Assembly (NCBI GenBank): GCA_947846985.1
Contig: CANTUZ010000001.1
Coordinates: 72,433,521-72,497,520 of the forward strand
Origin: Fratercula arctica
Taxonomy: Eukaryota; Chordata; Aves; Charadriiformes; Alcidae
Length of the DNA: 64,000 bases
Direction of reading: 5' to 3'
Shown: positions 1 through 11,552 of the stretch, one piece after another
Layout: every line of letters begins with the position of its first letter
How positions within the stretch are numbered: the stretch's first letter is position 1
Translations under genes and position numbers: made by a program
The notes under the pieces: generated by a model
What the model saw: only the letters and a program-made list of their open reading frames with translations
Databases searched by the model: none
Told to the model about the DNA's origin: nothing

Positions 1-229
1 TTTTAAGATTCTCAGTATCATTGTACCTAGCATATTAAAATTGCAGGGATTAATTTATGCTATATCAGTATTAGTGTGTGCATAGGATATACCACAATCA
101 CATTTATAGAATAGTAACATATGAATTGAATATTGCTGATTTATCTCAATCAAGAGAGAAACACTGGAAATTGGTTTAAACAATTCCTTGTCTTTAATTT
201 TTAACAAATAAGTCCATTTAAAGAGTTTG

Positions 230-298
230 TGGTTTTGTTTTGGTTTTGAGGTTTTTTTTGTGGGTTTTTTTTTTGTTGTTTTTTTTTTTTTTTTTTAA
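230..298. repeat. T/G-rich simple repeat
   Basis: T runs broken by single or double G, in units like TTTTG and TTTGTGGG, ending in an 18-20 nt T run. This is one of at least nine similar T/G-rich or A/C-rich tracts in the window. Confidence 0.8.
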
Positions 299-746
299 TG
301 TAAAGCCAGATATGGAGCAGTTGGAGCGACTTTCCTTAAATAACTGATAAACTTTTCAGGTGATAACTGACGTGTAGTAGATTTTGACCTAGACCAGAGT
401 TTGATGTCACTTTTGAGGTCTTTTTTTCTACTTTCTTAAATGTTGCCTGTTCTTCTGTTCTTATACCAATGTGAATGGCATGTGATCTTATAAAGTAAAA
501 GTCCAACAAACCTGCTACTGAGCAGACATCTAACAAAATGCATATGAACAAAGAGAATTTTTGTAGGTGATATTACTTGCATATTTTTTTTTAGTAAGGA
601 TAAGTTGGATTTCCTACGTTTTACTTTTAAATGTTGTTGTCATGAAAACAATACTTTAGCATTAAGCTCAGATATATTTAGCGTTATGCCAGGCTTAATA
701 TGGTCAGGGTTTGTACAAAAGTAAATAAATCTCTAATGTCTTTGCT

Positions 747-788
747 GTGTTTATAAGATGACAGTGTGTGTTTATAAGATGACAGTGT
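747..788. repeat. 21-bp tandem duplication
   Basis: Two adjacent copies of a 21-bp unit (GTGTTTATAAGATGACAGTGT) with no clear mismatch. It looks like a recent replication-slippage duplication. Confidence 0.85.
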
Positions 789-1069
789 GATAGTTTGGAC
801 ATCTGTGTTACAGTCTAATAGTGTAAGACATCTACAAGTGTCTGTAATGCTAGTAGTTTGATGCCAGAAAGACTTCAGGTTATGAGGCTGGAGGAGGTGG
901 CATGGTATGTTGCAAACCAACCCAAAACTCACCTGCTGTGATGGCATAGAGACAGAAAATGCTGTGATGACATAAAGGTGAATCTTAAGTTTAGTGCTGT
1001 GGATATCTACTTGGCTGTATGGAAGCACTCATGGAGGACTTGAGGCACTCTGATATCTGTTGTAAGGGC

Positions 1070-3425
1070 AGTATGGTTAGATATTAGCACTCCAAGAGAT
1101 TTCTAGAGTGTGCTGACGACAGCTTATTAACACAGGTGACTGACATGCAGACTAGGGCATCAGTTTCTGGTGTACTTTTTACACACAAATAAGGAAGAAC
1201 TGTCTGGGGATGTGGGAGTCAAAGACAGCCTTAGCTGAAGCTATCACGAGGTGACACAGTTAAAATCCTATGAGAAGTGACCAAGACAAATAGTGGAATC
1301 ACAGCTCTGGAGTTTAGGAAAGCAGACTTCAGGTTGTTCAGAGACCTGCCTGGCAAAGTCCGATAAGAGACTGCCCTGAAGGGCAAAGGGGCTAAGGATA
1401 GCCCAGTGGCCTTCAAGGACAGCTTCTTCAGGTGTGACTGATCAACAAAACTCTATAGTGGAAGAAGACTTAGAGGAGATGGGCAAAAGTGATGAACTCG
1501 GGGAAAGATGTGAGGAATGAACACCAATTATCATCAAGAAAGCAGAATTCATCTTGACACAAAGGGGAGCGAAGGGTGACCTTTGTTCTAGATATACAGC
1601 TGTACCAGTGGATCGTTGGGTTGTGGTTGTGTAATCAGCCTTCCCTGAGATAATTAGTAGAGAGTAATGTTTTCCTGAGCTAGCTAGACCAGCATGGAGG
1701 GTGGAGAATTGCATATGTGACTCAGCCCAACATAAAGTGTAAAAATTGAACAACTAACGAAATATACTTCAAAGAGAACAAAGGGCTTGAGCTGACTTTA
1801 ACACACATATTCCTTCCCAGTGACTGGGGAATGCCAGCATCATGATGGTGGAGCATATGGAGACTAGGAACAGAAATCATGTTTTAATTGTGATCCAACT
1901 GCATATTGCAATTGCTGGATTGTGCTTGTGTTGTCATTTCAGTACTTTGCTGTAGCACTTTGTTAAAGCGGAATCCTGTGTAATATCAAATACCTACAAA
2001 TAAGTAAGTCTGATATTAAGCATTAAGCCCTCCTCCTGTGGAGTATCTTGAAGAACCTAGTCAGAGACTGATGGGCTCTGGCATCAGGCCAAAAAGAAGA
2101 GTCTGCTCCAGTGTGCAGGAAGACAAACAAAAGGCGGCCATGGATGGATGGGGAACCCTTGACAGAGCTCAAATGCAAAAGGAAAGTACGCAGAAGGTTG
2201 AACTAAGAAGCAGCTACCTGGAAGGAGAATAGAGACATTGCGGAAGCATGTAGAAATAATTAGGAAAGCCAAAGAGCAGCTAGAGTTGAAACTAGGAAGT
2301 GATGCAATAGCAACAGGAAGAGTTGCGACAAGTGCATTGGCAGCAAAAGGAAAGCTAAGGCAAATGTGAGCTCAATAGGTCAGCATTCCCAGGGACAAAA
2401 GGCATTGAAAAAGTTGAGGTACTCATGCCGTTTTTCTTCTTTTTTTTTACTGCCAAGGACTGTTCCCATGTCCCCACGCCTGTTGGCAGGGTCTGTGGAG
2501 TAAACTGTGAAAGGCAGAACTAGGAATCACTTATAACAGTTGAAGAGACACAAATCTATGGGACCAGGTGGAGTCTGTCCAATGGCCAGTGTCATTGCAA
2601 AGACACGTTCTATAAGCTTTGAAAGATCATGGTGATTGAGGCAGATGGCTGTAAAAATGCAACATCACACCTATCTTCAAGAAGAAAGATACAGGTAACT
2701 ACAGGCCACTCAGCATAACCTCAGAAGGTTATGAAGCAAATCCTCCTTGAAGACATTTCCAAGCAGAAGAGGGACAAAAAGGTGACTGGCAGCGTCTAGC
2801 ATGGATTTATCATGGGCACATCATGCCTGACCAAACATTGCCTTCTATGATGAAACGATTGGCTTTGTGGATAACGGAAGAGTAGTGGATGTTGTGTGGA
2901 CCTTTGACATAGTCTCCCATAGTATCCTTGTAGCCAAATTACTGAGATATGGATTGGATAAATGTATTGTAAATTGTGTGGAAAATTATCTGTGCTGTTG
3001 ACTCAAAGGATCTGTGGTACAAAATCTACCTGTGGCCAGTTACTAGTGGTGTCCCTCAGGGATCAATACCATTTAATACCATTATTAATGATCTTGCTGA
3101 TGAGACAGCATGATCTCTTAGTAAGCTTGAGGATGATACCAAATTTAAGGAGGGGGGAGGCGCTACACTGGAGGCCAAAGCTGCTACACAAAGGGACCTT
3201 ATACAAGCTGGAGAAATGGGATGATGGGAACCTTAAATGTAGTTTAATACAGAGAAATGCAAATTCCTGTATCTGGGATGGAAAAATGCAATGTAACAGT
3301 GGGCTACTGGCTGGGGCTTGACTGCCTAGAAAGCAGCTTTGCAAAAAAGGACCTGGGTGTCCTGGGGTACTTTCTAGAGTTGAACCCTCAGGAAAAGACA
3401 TTGTGTGTCATTGGGAACACAGACA
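1070..3425 (+). mobile_element. Ancient decayed CR1 LINE (ORF2 relic)
   Basis: This reads as a CR1 retrotransposon in plus orientation, aligned by eye to the two young copies in this window. Recognisable blocks are the end of the endonuclease and the linker (about 1090-1430: 'ttctagagtgtgctga', then the 'ggaaagcagacttcaggttg' block equivalent to the young [11 protein letters not shown] region). The basic linker follows (about 2085-2350) and then reverse transcriptase (about 2550-3400, including 'ctacaggccact' for NYRP and 'ggtgtccctcaggg' for GVPQG). The catalytic FADD block is mutated near 3100-3140. Frameshifts and stops are everywhere, so nothing is translatable. It is interrupted at about 1440-2084 and its 3' end is lost. 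The divergence makes it the oldest bird-type CR1 in the window. Confidence 0.82.
1440..2084. other. Unidentified segment inside the CR1 relic
   Basis: About 640 bp that separate the endonuclease-linker part of the relic from its basic linker and RT part, and that I cannot align to CR1. It may be a second, unrecognised old insertion, or CR1 sequence too diverged to see. I see no terminal repeats or target duplication. Confidence 0.35.
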
Positions 3426-6156
3426 TGAAATAATCTGAAAAAATATTGCAGAGTAGGACAAAAGCCATAAATCTCAGAATTTTTTTAAGAAAGCATTTAT
3501 TAGCAAACTAAAATCAAGCAAAGTTATTTGGAGTGACAGCATATGAATGAAATATTTGACAAGTAATACCAATGAAACAGAAAGGGGTGGGCAATGTAAT
3601 AATTTTTTTCAGAAAGTGGAAAAAGAAAGTGTAGTCTTGGTATCTAGATTTCAGTTCATTTTCAAATCAAATACTCCCCATGAAGGCACACAGTATTCAA
3701 AAGAGGATTTGAAAACTGGAAATTGCTTTTTTATTTCTTTTTGGCTAGCTTGAATGATGTACATCAAAAGCTTGCATCATCTATTATTTTTATGGTCTGT
3801 ATTGAAATTAGATTCCCTATACCTATTCAACAAATTCATTCAACTATTCAGTCTTCATCAGTTGTGTTACCCTCCACTTCATTAACCAAACAAGAGAGTA
3901 AAGGAGGGAATCAGGAAAGAAAATCTTTAAGATTTATTCTGTTATTTCTGTAGCAAAAAATATTCTTCAGTTTTTCATAATTTCAATAATGATAGTATGG
4001 AAAGAGAAATTGAGAAAAATACCTGATGGTTAGCAAATACAATAGAGAATGTCAAGATTCATAGAAGTCTTTGCTTCAAGTTTAAAGGGGATTCTGCATA
4101 ATATGTTTTTTCCTCTTTACTGAGAAGGACATTTCTATAATGGTGTGAAACCCAGATAACTGTCAACAAGGTAAAAACGACAGGAGTTTTGGGAAACAAA
4201 ACCCAAGACAAACTTGCAAAATTTGATGCCCCTGAAAAAGTCTTGTGGAAATTTTTCCCCATTTCTGTCCCTGGGGAATGTAGACTGTCCCTCAAGATCC
4301 CATTACTGTACACACATTAGAATCACAGCAACACCTATTGTTTCCTCTTTCTCATTTTTCCACGGATCCTGTATCATGCATTTACTGCCATCTCTCCCTG
4401 TTTGTTTATTTGCCTTCTTTGCATCCGCTTCCTCTTTGTTTTCTCAGTTACCTTGTGGTCAGTTTGATATTACCTTCAGACAGCTGCCTGGATGTTTCTG
4501 GCTATGCCACCTCTCCTCTTTTTCCCTATGGACTCAATGCTTGTCACAGATGAAACATTCTGCATATGAAATCAAAATCAGCATAATAAGCGAATTTGAG
4601 AGCATGGGACTATTGGTCTCCATAGTAATTGCCACCTGTTACCATGGAGGAAGCACCGGCTGCCTTCCCATTCTGCGTATGCTGCCTTTCCATGATGAGG
4701 TGTGCATCAGAGAATTGGTGCTGCCTGTGTGTACGTTTCATATAGGCTTAGAGTGCTCTACAGCTGCTACTTGTATTTATGCTAAAAGAATTCCCTATAA
4801 TGGAATTCTTGGATAGGTTTTGCTCTAGGGTGAAGTTATTTTTTCAGTCTGTTTCGTTCTTGTTTGATTATTGTTGTGTTTTTTTTTTCTGGAGCATTTT
4901 CCATAGCAGTCTGTGTGCCTGAGTTAATTTTAGAAAAATAACTCACAAACTCCTAATGTACTGTTCATGGTTCTGTCAGTGCTTCTGATTTTCCAGATGT
5001 CAAATAACAGTGAAGGTTATTTCATCTTCTTTAAGTCAAAAGTCAACATATCAAGAAGCATCTGGCCAGGTAGCCCTAGTCACTCAAACACTGTATTGCC
5101 ATCTGTAATCCTTGTACTTCTGGCATATGTCAAGTATCACTTTCTGTTTGTCGTCTCCTGTATTTAGTGGCAGAAAAAATATTTTTATCTAATCAATATA
5201 TTTTCTGTATTTCATATTCAACCAAGAACCATGAGTACAAACTGATAAAGTAAGCAATAGTTCTTCTTGGCAGATATGTATTTCCATTTGTATAATAGTC
5301 TTCTGAACTGCAAGTCTGCAAGTAGAGGCAAATTTATTTTCAAAACACAGACGAGGACAAAAAACAACAAAAATTGTGTATGCAAGTATGTTCAGGGAGA
5401 AAAGACTCTCTCCTGTCCCTAAGTCAGAGGAGGTACTGTCTGGCATCTATCACTTCAGCTAACTTTTAGGCAATGTTTTTCTCATTGTGTTCCATCTTGA
5501 GGAGACATTCAGCCATGGGATCCATGAAGTCAGAGATTTTTCCAACCACATTCATCCTTCAAGTCACTGTTGCCTGGCTACTACAGTTTCTCTTTGTGCC
5601 TTAAAGAGGCCTTAAAGACTTAAGCAGGAAGTTGCGTAGGGGCAAGACATTAACTTACCAAACACACACCTAGAATTCCATTTGTGCTGTATTTATCCTA
5701 AAAGAATTGCTCCCTTAATTTCCATTTTTTCCATTAGTCTCTTCCATACATTCTGTTATTTAAACCTAAATACGAAATTAATGCATAGCAAGATAAAAAT
5801 AAGTCTGTCAGTTCCTTTGACTGTTCTAAGGAAGCATAATCTAGACAAAAGGCATTGACCTAATCTTGAATATCAGTGTTTCAACTGTCCTTCAACTCTG
5901 TGGGTCAGCACAACCCCTGATAAAACCAATGGCTGCTCTGAAGGGCGCTTGCTAAAATAGTCCTTGGGATCAATCAGCCACTTGATGAACTGAACACATT
6001 GGCCTCATCTTTACAAGGACCCAGTGTGGCTACACTGTCTCAATGCAGAAACTTTTGGGTTTTGCAGTGTTTTCATCCCATAGATATCTGTGAATTCTGA
6101 ATTGGGGGGAGGGGGCGTGTAGAATAAAAAATGTGCTTTGATCACAGAGTTAGAGC
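3426..6156. other. Non-coding stretch, no gene recognised
   Basis: AT-rich. It contains a 200-codon open frame (4214-4816, +), but its product is a low-complexity Ser/Phe/Leu/Cys-rich string with no domain, and I take it as chance. No known repeat recognised. Confidence 0.5.
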
Positions 6157-6249
6157 CACAGAATGAGATCACAGAATGGTTGAGGTCAGAAGGGACCTCT
6201 GGAGGTCATCTGGTCCAACCCCCCTGCTCAAGCAGGTCAATCTAGAGGT
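6157..6249 (-). mobile_element. CR1 3'-end fragment (extreme 5' truncation)
   Basis: About 90 bp matching the reverse complement of the CR1 3' UTR: 'gggacctctggaggtcatct' followed by 'ggtccaacccccctgc'. Two degenerate octamers (variants of ATCACAGA) mark the element's 3' end at its left. Only the last part of the element was copied, typical of CR1 insertion. Confidence 0.93.
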
Positions 6250-9200
6250 TAGTCTGTCTCATGTATCAGTCTGCAATTTTCACGGTCATTGTCTATTCAA
6301 AATGTAAAAGTACTATTCTATAGTCAATGCATTTTAGTATCAGTTGCATGATTTTCAGGAAGTTAACCTTATCCTTAACTAATAAGCATACGTGAGATGA
6401 CCCTGACCACTTCCTTGCTGTACTGAGAGAAAAAACTATGTGCAGAAACCTTCATTTTGTCCTTCTAGACGCAGCTGGTCAGCCACATGGGTGATTGGTA
6501 ACATAGAAATCTGTGCTTTCCATTCTTCTTCATAGATATGGAACTTAAATTGATTTAAAAATATATGTATTATTGCTATACGTTATATATTTGGTTAAAA
6601 TAGGCACTGTTTTTCTAATTTGTACTCTTTTTGTGAATCTTAAGTCCTTAAGGTTGTTAAGACAGGGAAAGAATACATATCTGTTTTTCACCAATAGCGT
6701 TGTTTTTCCTCTCTTTGCATTTCTGCCACTTTGGCCAATGAAGATAGCCTCCTCAATTTTCAATTCTGTTTACATTCACTTCTTTTCATCTTTCATGAAC
6801 TATGGTACTATGGCAATGGTACTAAGCTTTGTGAATAGAGAATTATAGAGTAATTATCTCATAAAATGCCTGACCACGGGAGCTTCCACAGAAATTTTCA
6901 AGATTTTGGAAATGTGATTTTTTTTTTGTTTGTTTGGTTTTTTTGGTCAAATCTTATTTTAGTATACTCAACTCTTTGATCCATCATAGCTGGCCATATT
7001 TAGTTTAATGGGATGCAGTAATTGAAACACTGGAGTAGTAGTTCTCTCTGCACGTTGTTTTGTGTCAACCATATGCTGTGGCTTGATCTAGCCTTGGAGA
7101 ATACTACGTCCTGATCTGATGTAGAGGTGTTGCTTTCAGAAGAGCACCCTCACCCCGCTTCCCCAGAGCAGCAAGCACAAAAGTAGCAGTAGTTGTTCAG
7201 GGAGCTGTGAGAAGGAATGAAAAATAATGCTTGTTAGTCTACATCTAGCTGTGATCTGGTGATAACCACCTGTGACTAACAGGGACAACTCAGCCCAAGT
7301 CTCATAAACCTTACTCTATGGTAGTTTGTGGATGAAGCAACTAATGCAAAGCAGCCTTTGATACATCTATATGAATGTCAGGAAACTGGCTGTGCATTTA
7401 TGTTACTAATAGAAAATACTTTCCCTGTAATTCAGTATTTTTTATTAAAAAAGCTTTGTGTGGGTTCCATTAGAGGTGTTTGAACAGTATTCATCCGTGT
7501 ATTAATTAAACTTTCTCAAAAGACTTCTGTCTTTTCTCTGTTAAAATTAGACAAGGATTCCAATTACATCTTTCTTGGGCATTAGCTAACTAATCACAGC
7601 CTTGAATTGCACTGTCCAGAAGGACAGTGAGGATGGGATGACTGTGTAAAACTAGGTGAAATCTAATTAAACTAGTCAGTTTAAACTAGATGTTTCCAGA
7701 GGTCAGCTCATCCAAAAAATAGGATAAATGTTTTAGGCCTGAACTGAAGTATTTTGTATTCATTAAAAAAAAAAAAAAAAATCTCTGTATGGAAAATGTA
7801 TTTTTTAAATATTCTGGTGGGCGGAGGACGTTCTCAAACTATATAATGTCATTTTAGTCAGCGCTAATCTATTTAGATTTCAAGATGGGTGGAAATCGGC
7901 AAGCCTTTTGTCTGTGTTCTAATTCAGAGAGAATTCATCGGGTAGTGAACGTGATTCTAATTAATGTAAAGAAAATGATATAGTGGTATGAAAAATAATT
8001 CACAGAGCCATAAGAGGTCTTTGCTCATTCTTTGAACACCACCTTTTACAGATTTATTAACTTAAATAATAGGGTTTTTTAAGATTATTTTTAACCTACT
8101 CTTGGTCTCTCACTGCAATATCCTCCCTTGCCATCAGAGAGACATCAGATTTTCTATATTCTGCATTCATAGAGGGGCTGGAGAAATTCTGACCTTCATC
8201 AGCAACAGGAAGAAACCCCAGGAGTGAGCACAGCTGCTAAACCTTTGTTCTGCTTACTTTAGCTGTTGAATTGTCTGGAATGAACTGTGATTTTTTGGGG
8301 TTGTTTTTTTTTTGTTTGTTTGGTTTGGTTTGGGTTTTTTTTTTTTTTTTTTCTTTTTCCACATCTAGCCTGTACCTACATGCTTCAGACTGGGAACTTC
8401 ACTTTTTCTCTGAGCAAGCTGCATACTTTTTCATTTGTGATGGTATGATGAACAGCCCTGGCTGTGTTCAATATGGACACCAGGCAGATTTACAGAACAG
8501 TAAAAGAATAGCAAGGGATCTGAAGCTCTGTTCTGTCCCCACTCCTGTGTCACTGGACATTTTGTGTCACGCTGCTGAAACAGTCTAAGGTCAAACTTTG
8601 CCAAGCACGAGGTTCCCTTCTTCTTTAAGAGGTTATTTCAATACATCAGCATGTGGATTTTAATAACCCAGTAGACAAGGGAAAAGTAGTCCTACTACAA
8701 ATCAAAACACTGTCAGCCTGTTCCCATTTAGCCATTTATCACAGGGTTTTTTTGCCTGTGGCTCTCAGTTTGATATCATGTCTGGACAGCACGGTGTTAA
8801 ATGGCTTTTTTGTTAATAAAGCACATGAATGGGAGGATTTAGGTGTGATTTAGGACTTCACAGTAAAACTCCAAATTTAGAGGCAAATAAAAATGGTATC
8901 AGCTACGTCTTGAGCAAATTTTTATCATCTGAATCTTGTTATTATTTTTTCCTTTTTTTGGTGTTTCATTTTCATATTATCCTGATCTGACTACTTATCA
9001 TTTCAGAGTAGGAGTCGGAAAATCCCATTGAAGTATTTGTGATCGGATTTTACAATTTGGGGGGGGAAAAAAAAAAAAGTGTGTGCATGAAAGAAACCTT
9101 TTGTGAGCTCTCATTGGTATAACATCTGTTTTCCAAACTCTGTCAGATAGTAACATTTTAACACTTTTCCCCAGTATATACCTTTTCATGCCTTCTAAAA

Positions 9201-11162
9201 GCTTCTCTTCTAGGACTGCTTCCTACTTTCAGTTTCATTTTAAAAAAACACTCCAGGTTGTTGCAAGTGATGTTACTGTTCACAAAGCATGTATTTTCTT
9301 ATGGTGCTCTCCCCCTAACTCCATTTTGCTCAGTTTTTGGCCTGTATATGAGAAGAGTGATGTCTTCCTGTTCACAGCCCATGGCAGGTATCACAGTGAC
9401 GATGATTCCTCAAATGACCCACATATAGTTCAAAAAGTTTCCCAACAGCATATGAACAAAATAATGAGATTATCTCCTTTTATGTTGTTCTGAGCATGGA
9501 TACTCGTGGTATCGTGCTGCACCTTAACTATATGTAAGTGCATGCATCTCTTTTGATGATTTCAGTATTGATAACAATATCTCTATGTTTTGAGTAGAAA
9601 GAGATTTTTTCCAAACCCAACTTACAACTAGAATTTTTAGAAGAAAAGCAAGTGATTATTTAAAATGTGTTATTAGGAAATTCCCAGGTTGGTCTATGGA
9701 AAGATGTTTTTTTTGTGAGAGGGAGAGGAAACCTATAAAGTTGATGAGCATGGGCATGGGCACGGGCAGAAAACACTGAAAAAAGAACAAATTTTCTTCA
9801 GGATTTGCTCAACAGAACATTTTAACACACAAACCTACCAGTACTTAACCCAGTGTTTATTGTAACTCTCAGAGGTGCTTGGGATTGAATCAGTTTGTGG
9901 AAGTGCCACTGCTATGTAAAGTGAGTTTATGGGAAGTTGCTTACTTGATTGCTTGTGGCAGAGGTACTCCACAAACTGGAGGATGAGCTCCAGAGCAGCT
10001 TCAGCTAACCTGGCACACAGGCAAGATATCCGAGTTAGGAAAATTACCTGTAGTTTCGTGCTCACGAAAATTGAGAGGTCAAGAATCCCTTTCCACTTTT
10101 TCCTGACTCCTGGAGAAAGTGCACTGAGTAGTGCACTGAGTGTTCCTTTCTGCTTGGGATGCACTTTCCTAACTCCTCTTTACTTCCCAGCATAAAGCTT
10201 ACTTACATAGACAATGTGCAGTATCTGCTGTGCTAGTTGCATAAATGAAGACTTCAGCTGGAAACAAGGGGCAAAGATTAATATTGTTTCCATTTAGTGT
10301 GGATGGAAAGAGCCATTAAAGGTTATTTTTTAGCCTAATTTTAATTCTGAAACTTTCAAATAACACTGTTTAAGTTCTTCACAATGATCACTTTCTTTTT
10401 ACAATGGCCTCTGTACTTATTATTAAACTAGTTACAATAGTATAAGTACCCCCAACTATTCCTCTTTTTTTTAAGCCCAGCCACAGAGAGATAAATGGTG
10501 GATGGACTGATTGTTTCCAATCACAAGTGTGAGGGAACAATTACATGTCTGTTAAAAAGCTGTAGCAATCCTTTAATTACATTGTAGTTTTCTTTCCTGT
10601 GCTTCAGTGCTTAATATTGAGTGTTTAATATTGTATCTAACCATTGGGTGATATCTGGAGAGAAATGAGGGAGTGAAAGTAGATAGGCTCATTGGGTTCC
10701 TGAATGAAAGGTGGTTCGATTAGTTTAAGGCACAATGAAGTTTTCACTATAAATTGAATGCATGACAACTCAGAAATAGTTTATTTCTAAGTTAAAAAAA
10801 TAAATGAGTAGAAAATACTTCTCACTGCTTTGGAGGAATGAATTGGAGAATGTAATTTGAGGTAGAATGAAGAAAATCTCACTGCACAGGTCAGTGTGTG
10901 TGCTGCAATGAAAACACAGGCTGTATGTACCTGAGAAACATAAAGCACATTCAGCGATACCTGGAGCATCGTGTCATGAGTACTGCCTGTAGTAATAGAA
11001 GGTCATCCACTCTGAATGTAAACAAACCTTTCCTTTTCTCATACCTCTAATAAGACTACCTTTCTCATTTATTTGCTTTCATCCCAGCATCCACTAACAT
11101 GGGGATTGAAACTAGGGCATTTTATGACTCTGGTTGGGCTGCACGGTGATAATGGGCAGGAG
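6250..11162. other. Non-coding stretch, no gene recognised
   Basis: AT-rich single-copy-looking DNA with homopolymer and T/G-rich tracts (6917-6947, A17 at 7765-7781, 8290-8352). All open frames are under about 110 codons without recognisable domains. There is a 13-bp direct duplication near 10118-10142. Confidence 0.5.
8290..8352. repeat. T/G-rich simple repeat
   Basis: A TTTG/TTTGG array flanked by long T runs, very similar in composition to those at 230-298 and 33711-33803. Confidence 0.85.
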
Positions 11163-11552
11163 GAATCACAGCACAGTTGGGTCTGGAAGGCGCCTCTGGG
11201 GATCATCCAGTCTCACCTCCTGCTCATAGCAGGGTCAGATGCAGCAGTTGCTCAGGGCTGTGTCCAGTCATGTCTTGAATATCTCCACAGATGGGGACTT
11301 CACAGCATCTTTGGAAAACCTGTTCCACTGTTCTTTTGTTAAAGCAGACTTTGCTGCATTTCATTTTGTGCCTGTTGCCTCTCACTCGTTCATTGGGCTC
11401 CATGAATAAGAGTCTGTCTCTGGCTTCGTTACTCCCCCCATCAGGTATTATACACGTAGATAAGAGCCCCCCAAGCCTTCTTTTCCACAGTCCAAACAGT
11501 CTCAACTTTCTCAGCCTCTCCTCGAGTGTTAGAAAGCTGGTGGCTTATCTGG
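11163..11552 (-). mobile_element. CR1 3'-end fragment, old
   Basis: The reverse complement reads as the C-terminal part of CR1 ORF2 and the 3' UTR. From left to right it shows the remnant of the octamer tail, 'ggcgcctctggggatcatcc' (3' UTR), a 'gtcttgaatatctccacaga' block for the C-terminal SLETFK motif, then 'cctgttgcctctcac' and 'ctcagcctctcctcgag'. It is diverged roughly 15-20% by eye, with indels, and is 5'-truncated. Confidence 0.92.

Larger units (their letters stand above)
1..1069. other. AT-rich non-coding stretch
   Basis: No gene seen. Short open frames here have no recognisable domain and match the chance level for AT-rich DNA. Besides the T/G-rich array near 230-298 and the 21-bp duplication at 747-788, I see nothing specific. 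Positions 810-1069 could be a further decayed extension of the CR1 relic that follows, but I could not align it. Confidence 0.6.

Noticed and set aside
3063..3401. 112-codon minus-strand and 119-codon plus-strand frames inside the old CR1
   Set aside because: Both lie in frameshifted CR1 RT sequence and do not follow its true frame over their length.
4214..4816. 200-codon open frame on the plus strand
   Set aside because: The product is a Ser/Phe/Leu/Cys-rich string without domain, with an overlapping frame and no exon signals. It fits chance in pyrimidine-rich DNA.
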